From positions 168,626,685-168,690,684 of the forward strand of contig NC_057807.1 in assembly GCF_018294505.1 (NCBI RefSeq): 64,000 bases of DNA. Direction: 5' to 3'. Origin of the DNA: Triticum aestivum. Lineage: Eukaryota > Streptophyta > Magnoliopsida > Poales > Poaceae. The translations under genes and the position numbers were made by a program. Below are positions 58,201-64,000 of this stretch, one piece after another; the first letter of the stretch is position 1; each line of letters starts with the position of its first letter. The notes under the pieces are model-generated. The model did not search any database. It saw nothing but the letters and a program-made list of their open reading frames with translations, and was not told the DNA's origin.

Positions 58201-58876
58201 GAAGCAGCCCATGGACATCACCATGCAAACACCAGCTACACAACAAGCTCCAAATGGACCCATGACATAGGCTCGCGCACGTGCCATAGAAATTGAGCTG
58301 AACTCTTTCCTGCTTGACCTTCGTATGCAATTAGATATACTTAGGCTACTACCTCACAAGGGGACCCTATGTGTGATTAAGTACAACGACGATCAACAAG
58401 AAGAAGTGAGGAAGGAACACCGGCTTCATGAAGAGCAACAAGGAAGCACGGAAGAAGGTGGCCAACAACTCAAGATAAGAGAAAGCTCTCTAGACACCCC
58501 GTGCACATGGGGCCCCAGGACAGCACGAAAGAAGGTCCCAGCAGCCGAAGACAGGAGAAAGCTTTGTGGTCACTGGAGAAGAAGGTGCCCAGCAGCTTAA
58601 AACAAAAAAAAGCTCTTTGGACACCCCGTGCACATGGGGCCATGTATCCCGTGCGCACGGGATACCCCAAAAACTCTCTGGACACCCCGCAAACATGGGC
58701 TCCTGGACCCCATGGGCACGGGACCCCTCCAAAACCTTCTGGGCACCCTGTGCACTGAGCCAATTTACCCAGTACACACAGGCCTGCCTGCGAGCAGTGA
58801 CCGGGAATAACCCTTGTACCCTCACTTCCTCTTCCACCTCAAGCACCTATATAATTCATACATCCCCCACTTTTTA
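58201..58876 (+). repeat. Non-coding repeat with GC-rich palindromes
   Basis: Variants of CTCTNTGGACACCCCGTGCA with CATGGGG recur at about 58,478, 58,613, 58,675 and 58,738. A perfect 20-bp palindrome, TATCCCGTGCGCACGGGATA, lies at 58,645-58,664. CTATATAATTC near 58,848 is TATA-like. Possibly part of a retrotransposon LTR or leader; no gene is supported. Confidence 0.55.
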
Positions 58877-61370
58877 GGATCTTGGTGTATCTGTGTGGAC
58901 AATGGAGCTATCAACAAGATCATTGTAAGGTAAAGATTTCCTATTCCCCGTCTGGACGATATGTTGGATCAGCTTAGTGGAGCAATAGTGTTCACAAAGC
59001 TAGATTTAAGAAGTGGGTATCATCAGATTTGCATCACACCCAGGGATGAATGGAGAACAGCCTTCAAGACAAAGGAATGGTTGTTTCAGTGGCTAGTCAT
59101 GTCAATTGGACTCTCAAATGGACCAAGTACCTCTATGCACTTGATGAACCAAGTCTTTCGGCCCTTCTTATCCCGATTTGTTGTGGTTTATTTTGATGAC
59201 ATCTTGATTTATAGCAAGGATGAGGATGAACACTTTGATCACATTCGGAAAGTGCTAGGAGTACTACAGGAAAATGAGCTCTACGTCAACTTGAGGAAAT
59301 ATGTTTTCCTGCAAACACAACTTATTTTCCAAGGATTTGTCATAACATGCGACGGTATTCGTGTTGATGATTCTAAGGTTGAAGCAATCCGAGAATGGCC
59401 AACTCCGAATACCATTTCTGATGTAAGAAGTTTTCATGGCCTTGCAAGGCGATTTGTGAAGAATATCATGGCACCAATTACCGAGTGCTTGAATAAAGGG
59501 AAGTTCCAATGGACAGAAACGGCTAAAGCTAGTTTCAATGAGATCAAGCAAAAACTATCACAAGACTTTTGAGTTGGAGTGTGATGCAAGTGGAGTAGGC
59601 ATTGGAGTTGTTCTATCTCAAGAAAGAATGCACATTGCTTTCTTTAGTGAGAATTGAGAAGTTAAGCAAAGCTAGATAGAAATGGAGTACTTACCAATAA
59701 GAATTATATGCGGTTTTCCGAGCTTTAAAAACTTGGGAAGTCTATTTGCCGCCTAAAGAGTTTATCGTTTACACTGACAATCAATCCTTGAAGCATTTTA
59801 GAAATCAAAAACATGTTGATCGCATGCTAGCAAGATGGGTGGCATATTTGGAGAGATTCAACTATCTCACTATGCATAAATCTGGAGCAACCAAACGAGT
59901 GATTGATGCTTTGAGTCATTGTGCATGTCTCTTGACTTATTTTGAGGCTGAACTTCCTGGCATGAATCAAATAAAGTTGTATGAGAATGACGAAGACTTT
60001 GGCCCTGTTTGGGTAATAATCGTGCTATACGGATGACAACAGTTGAACGATTCCTGCACGACGGTGGAAATCTAGCCGCCCATGCATGCGACTTAAAAGG
60101 AAACAGCCGCTCGATTCCATGGTCGTGCGGGAATCGGGTTGCACTTGTTGTCTGTGGAGCAGTTTCGTTTGGGTAAAGCACAATAGGGGCCAACCATTAG
60201 GTGATGAATATTTTGTGCAGAATGGCTATCTCTTAAAAAATGATCGTTTGTGCATCCCAAGAAGCTCTCTACACGACAAACTGATCAGAGCGCTCCATTT
60301 GGACGAGACACGACTATCTCTAACCTAGAAGCTCGTTACTTTTGGCCAAAACTAAAGAGGGATACTGGAAAGTAGTGTTGCGGTGCCCCATATGTCAAAC
60401 CTGCAAGGCCAGGTTCAAAACACAAGGTTACACATGTGTTTGCTTGTTCCTGTTGCTCCATGGGTATGGATGTCGTCTTGGGTTTGCCAAGAACAAGGCG
60501 AGGGAGTGATGATGTGTTTGTGGTCGTGGACAAATTCTCTAAATGGCTCATTTTATTCCATGACGCAAGACAACAGACTCTCATCATGTGGCAAACCTAT
60601 TCTTTAGAGAAGTGGTCAGACTTCATGGCGTTCCAAGGTCCATCGTCTCAGGAGTAGCAAGTTTCTTGCTGCAATTTGGCTCACTTTGTGGAAGCAATTC
60701 AACATTAAGAAAAATTAGCACTGCCCATCCACAAACAGATGGACAAACTAAAGTGGTGAACAATTTTTGGGTAATCTGATCCATTGATTTTATTTTATTT
60801 TTTGAGCTGATTGATCCATTGAATTGTGGAGAAAGAAAGTAACAATTGAATTTGGCTTTATCTTTTGCAGAGTTCTCTTGCAACAACTCCAAACATAGAC
60901 CCATAGGAAGGAATCCTTTTTCCATTGTCTACACTAAAGTTCCAACACATGTGGTGGACCTGATGAAGCTACCATCAAAGAGAAACTCAAAATCAGCATT
61001 GTCATTTGCTCATAATTACACTGAGTTATTTGAAGAAATTCGTGGTGTTCTGGAAACACAAAATCAGTTATATAAACAACTTGCTGACTGCAAAAGGAGG
61101 CTGAAATCATTCCAAGTTGATGATAAGGTGATGGTCTACCTCCGAAAAGAGAGGCTGCCTTTAGTTGTTGAAGGGAAGCTTAGGCAATGAAGGTATGTGC
61201 CCTTCTCTATTATGAGGAAGATAAATGATAATGCTTATGTGATAGATCTTCCAAACGACATGGGCATATCCAACACTTTCAATGGTGCAGACTTGACTCC
61301 CTACCACCCAGAAGAAGCGCTCTATGAAGATAACTCGAGGTCGAGTTCCAAACAACCAGGGGACTGATGA
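58877..61370 (+). pseudogene. CRM/Reina-like chromovirus Pol remnant
   Basis: RT lies at 58,877-59,572 with FDDIL at the active site and RSGYHQI before it. RNase H pieces run to 59,960 (DNQSLKHF, RWVAYLERF). Integrase pieces are scattered at 60,300-60,780 and 60,850-61,340, ending in [20 protein letters not shown], a tail seen in CRM/Reina-type elements. Gag and protease are absent upstream. Many stops and frameshifts are present. The integrase motif HPQTDGQT is followed by Lys (codon 60,750-60,752) where the catalytic Glu is expected, so even an open frame would be inactive. Confidence 0.83.
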
Positions 61371-61401
61371 GGAACAATAGATGAGAATAATAAAAATAAT
61401 A
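61371..61401 (+). repeat. Probable start of the gypsy 3' LTR, left of the MULE
   Basis: A short AT-rich stretch after the Pol remnant. The TGATGAGGAACAAT near 61,366 may open the LTR. It continues after the Mutator-like element at 62,690. Confidence 0.4.
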
Positions 61402-62689
61402 GGGCCATTTGCATTTCTGTCCCTAAGTCGAACCACCTACTCAGATATGCCCCTAATTTCAAAGTCTGCTCAAATTTGCCCCTCTGCCGTTAAGTGACCT
61501 TACAAAAATGCCCTTCCGTTCCATTTCCGTCCAGTCAAAGGGGTTTGACCGTCTATGGGGCGTTTGTTGGACATTTTTACCCCTGAAAAAAAAACAAAAA
61601 TTAAAGAGAAGAAAGAGAGTGCTTACCTTTTGGCCCAAGTGCAATGTGCACTTTCGGCCCATGTGCATACCGCCAGGCCCACCCATCTCCCCCAATCGTC
61701 GTCTTCGTCAGCTCATCGACTGCACGCGCCGGCGCGCGCCACCGTCGCCCGCTGTTCGACAGCTGCCGCCGTAGTAGCTCGAGTAGGGCTACTTAGCGAC
61801 GCCGGCAAGCCCTTGGACAACCCTAGCTAACTTTCCCTCCCTTCCCCCACTTTCTCTCCTCCCCTCAGCCGCATCCCAGGACGGCCGTCGTCGTGGCCGT
61901 CGCCATTGCCGCGGCCATTGTCCTCACAGACAGCTGAAAAGCTATCCAGGAGACACGCACGCCTCGACTTCGTCTACTCCTAGGAGCAGCTCGAGCAGGA
62001 CCTCGCAAACATGACCGGATTGACCGTCTTCCTCGTCCGCGGCCGCCGAAGCACCGTCGTAATTCGCAGCCCCTGTCCTGCTAAACCACAAATCAATGTC
62101 TCAGTCGTGTTCGTGGTGCCCCTAAGATGTCGCCCAGCCCCCTAAACCACTGGATCCATGGCCGCCTTCTCGAGTCTGTCGAGCACCGCCGGAGGCCGCC
62201 GCCTAGCTCGTCGCTGCAGTCGCGAGAGAGGGAGGGAGAGGAAGGGAGGGAGGGAGAGGGAGAATGGAATGGAGGGAGTGCTGCCGCGCGTGGGGAGCTG
62301 GTGCCGACGGCGCACAATCCGGCGTGTCGGCGCTCGCCGGAGGTGAGACAGAGAGGTCGTGAGGTAGGGGAGAGAGGTGGGAGGGATTTTTTATTTATCT
62401 ATTTTTTGGGGCCCACATGTAAGTGTGTGAGAGAGAGGGTGAGAGGGAGAGTTTTTCCTTTTTATTTTTTTCTGACTGGGTCCCACATGTAAGTGGCACA
62501 TGGAGGCAAGGGCAAAATGTCCAACAAACGCCCCGTAGACGGTCAAACCCCTTTGACCGGACGGAAACGGAACAGAAGGGCATTTCTGTAAGGGCACCTA
62601 ACGGCGGAGGGACATTTTTGAGCAGGCTTTTGAATTAGGGGCAAATGTGAGTAGTGGGTTCAAGTTAGGGACACAGATGTAAAAGACCC
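61402..62689. mobile_element. Non-autonomous Mutator-like element (MULE) with 176-bp terminal inverted repeats
   Basis: The ends 61,402-61,577 and 62,514-62,689 are inverted copies (GGGCCATTTGCATTTCTGTC versus GGGTCTTTTACATCTGTGTC inward, then closely matching to GGCGTTTGTTGGACATTTT). The flanks are the 9-bp AAAATAATA and AAAATAAAA, matching at 8 of 9 positions, as expected for a Mutator duplication. The interior (61,578-62,513) is strongly GC-rich and has no transposase. It sits in the 3' LTR region of the decayed gypsy element. Confidence 0.92.
61578..62513. other. GC-rich cargo of the MULE, possibly captured gene sequence
   Basis: Unlike its AT-rich surroundings this segment is rich in GCC and CGC codon-like triplets, as in grass first exons. 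Short frames occur on both strands (for example 62,158-62,346 plus, 62,093-62,317 minus), but no domain is recognised. MULEs that carry host gene pieces (Pack-MULEs) typically look like this; capture is an inference. Confidence 0.35.
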
Positions 62690-63350
62690 AAAATAAAATC
62701 ATATGTCAATACTGTTTGGCTACTTCTAGATACTTCTACTCTAGTCTAGTATTTCTTTTCTCAACCCTATCTACTGTTTTCTAGTCTTCCAGCTATGAGT
62801 AGCTATGAGTGGAATGGTGAATCTTAGCCTTAGGTAACGTTTTCTATAGTGTTCTAGCCATTAGTAGAAGTGAGATGTGAAGGCTTCCAAAAGCCCTATA
62901 AATAGAGGTCCCCACCTCTATTTGTAACCAGACTATGTACCCCCACTACCTATAATAGAACTTGGTGTTCTTATCTAAGATCTTGGAGTAGATCTTGTTG
63001 TCAGGTACTAGTGGGAGAAGATAAGGGAGAAGATTGGAGGGCTAGGATGAGAAGAAGACCTGATCTATGGCTATCTCTGTTTCCCCTTTTTCCTGCTTTT
63101 TCCTTTATTTTACTTTCAAGTTAAGCCACTGTAATTCCCTAGCCTATATAAGGCCTTGTAACCTAAGAGAGGGGTATCAATCAACTATTCAGCCAAATAT
63201 TGGTTATTAACTTATTATCAATACAGCAATACCTTTACATACATGCACCATATACACAAGTTCCTCACTGTTCTTGGTGATTTAATACTTTTCCCCATTT
63301 TCTTGTTCTTGATCCACCTCAAATCCATGGCTGATCCATCCGGGATCTGA
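62690..63350 (+). repeat. Probable LTR and leader of the decayed gypsy element
   Basis: Two TATA-like boxes are present (CTATAAATAG at 62,899 and CTATATAAGG at 63,145). This looks like retrotransposon LTR DNA continuing across the MULE. The LTR end was not located. No coding frame is supported. Confidence 0.45.
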
Positions 63351-64000
63351 CACTTGTGCCCTAGGAGTTTTGGATTGAACTCCTGCTGCCACATTGGCCT
63401 ATTTCTGCCTCTAGAGTGATATCTAGCCCCGCACGTTTAAGTAGTTCCTTCAACACTTGTGTTGTACACTTCGTACAGCAAGGTGGAGTTGTTCCTCCAC
63501 AACCTTGCGCTGCTTCATGTTAACTGTCAAGTCATGTGTTAGCCACATGATTTGGCTAGTTTTACATGCTTATCCATCCTTGGAATTAATTCTAGTCTAG
63601 CAATTGCATGCACGCAACGTTCATGGATTGCAGCATGTGTGTTAGCTGGAGGGTACTAATTTGTCGGTGGTTGCATGTGGCTAGAAACACAGTGTGTCCA
63701 TGTTGAGGCTATTAAATAGTGCATGCCCCATGCTTGAGTTGGTCACCGTCAGGTAGATGGTGCAATGTCGCCACGAGAGGACCTAAAGATGTGGGTGATC
63801 TGCATCGGTGATTCTAAGGGAACAAGATTAAGAGGGTGATTATGTTAGACTTGGTAAAGGAAGAAGGTACAGGGCACTTGAGGATTTGCTACTGCATTGT
63901 TCCAGGACCAACAAATCAGTGAGATAATCGGCAGCACATCCTCAGAAGACGGCACTTGAAGTTGCAAAACATCAATCCCCCATAACCAGAAAGTTTACTG
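63351..64000. other. No supported gene
   Basis: AT-balanced sequence with no reading frame of note and no clear repeat boundary. I looked on the minus strand for upstream SEC24 exons and did not find them. Confidence 0.45.

Noticed and set aside
62695..64000. Missing 5' exons of the SEC24-like gene
   Set aside because: I read the minus strand for the N-terminal trunk and zinc-finger sequence and found no match.

Overview
This window looks like a piece of a large grass genome, most likely from the wheat tribe (Triticeae: wheat, Aegilops, rye or barley). There are no prokaryote-style operons. About 43 kb is a stack of nested LTR retrotransposons. Their LTR starts, tRNA-Asp primer sites and Athila-, Tat- and chromovirus-type proteins fit that tribe. 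The only recognisable host gene is a many-exon plant gene. The Triticeae assignment and all family comparisons rest on recognition, because no database search was possible.

Region 1 (1-43,380) is a transposon nest that can be read from its boundaries. The oldest layer is a decayed Tat-lineage gypsy remnant (41,679-43,142), cut by element D, a minus-strand Athila-like gypsy (13,464-14,229 plus 36,921-41,678). D was hit twice. On its left sits element A (minus-strand gypsy, 10,051-13,463), which was hit by a LINE (plus strand, ending at 10,050), which was hit in turn by a Tekay-like chromovirus whose polyprotein and roughly 4-kb 3' LTR fill 1-8,375. In its middle sits element B (plus strand, 14,230-36,915, target duplication GTCAT). 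B was hit by element C, a complete 13-kb minus-strand Tat-lineage element (18,445-31,450, target duplication CCATC). B carries gag, protease and an ATHILA-type ORF but no reverse transcriptase. C carries gag-protease-polymerase with two RNase H regions, tandem-repeat arrays and, on the opposite strand, a decayed spliced gene.

Region 2 (about 43,381-45,400) holds a hypothetical ORF with a 54-bp tandem repeat and one end of a TIR DNA transposon.

Region 3 (45,605-54,710, minus strand) is the C-terminal half of a SEC24-like COPII coat gene. Seventeen consecutive exons were placed by hand; they keep one open frame of 554 codons to the stop. One intron holds two Harbinger-like TIR elements, and one of those holds a LINE with an 11-bp target duplication. 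The 5' half of the gene is not visible.

Region 4 (about 54,711-64,000) lies upstream of the visible SEC24 exons. It contains decayed copia gag remnants, an LTR-like fragment, a decayed CRM/Reina-like gypsy polymerase, and a non-autonomous Mutator-like element with 176-bp terminal inverted repeats. If the gene is whole, these lie in a very large intron; if not, they mark where it was broken.
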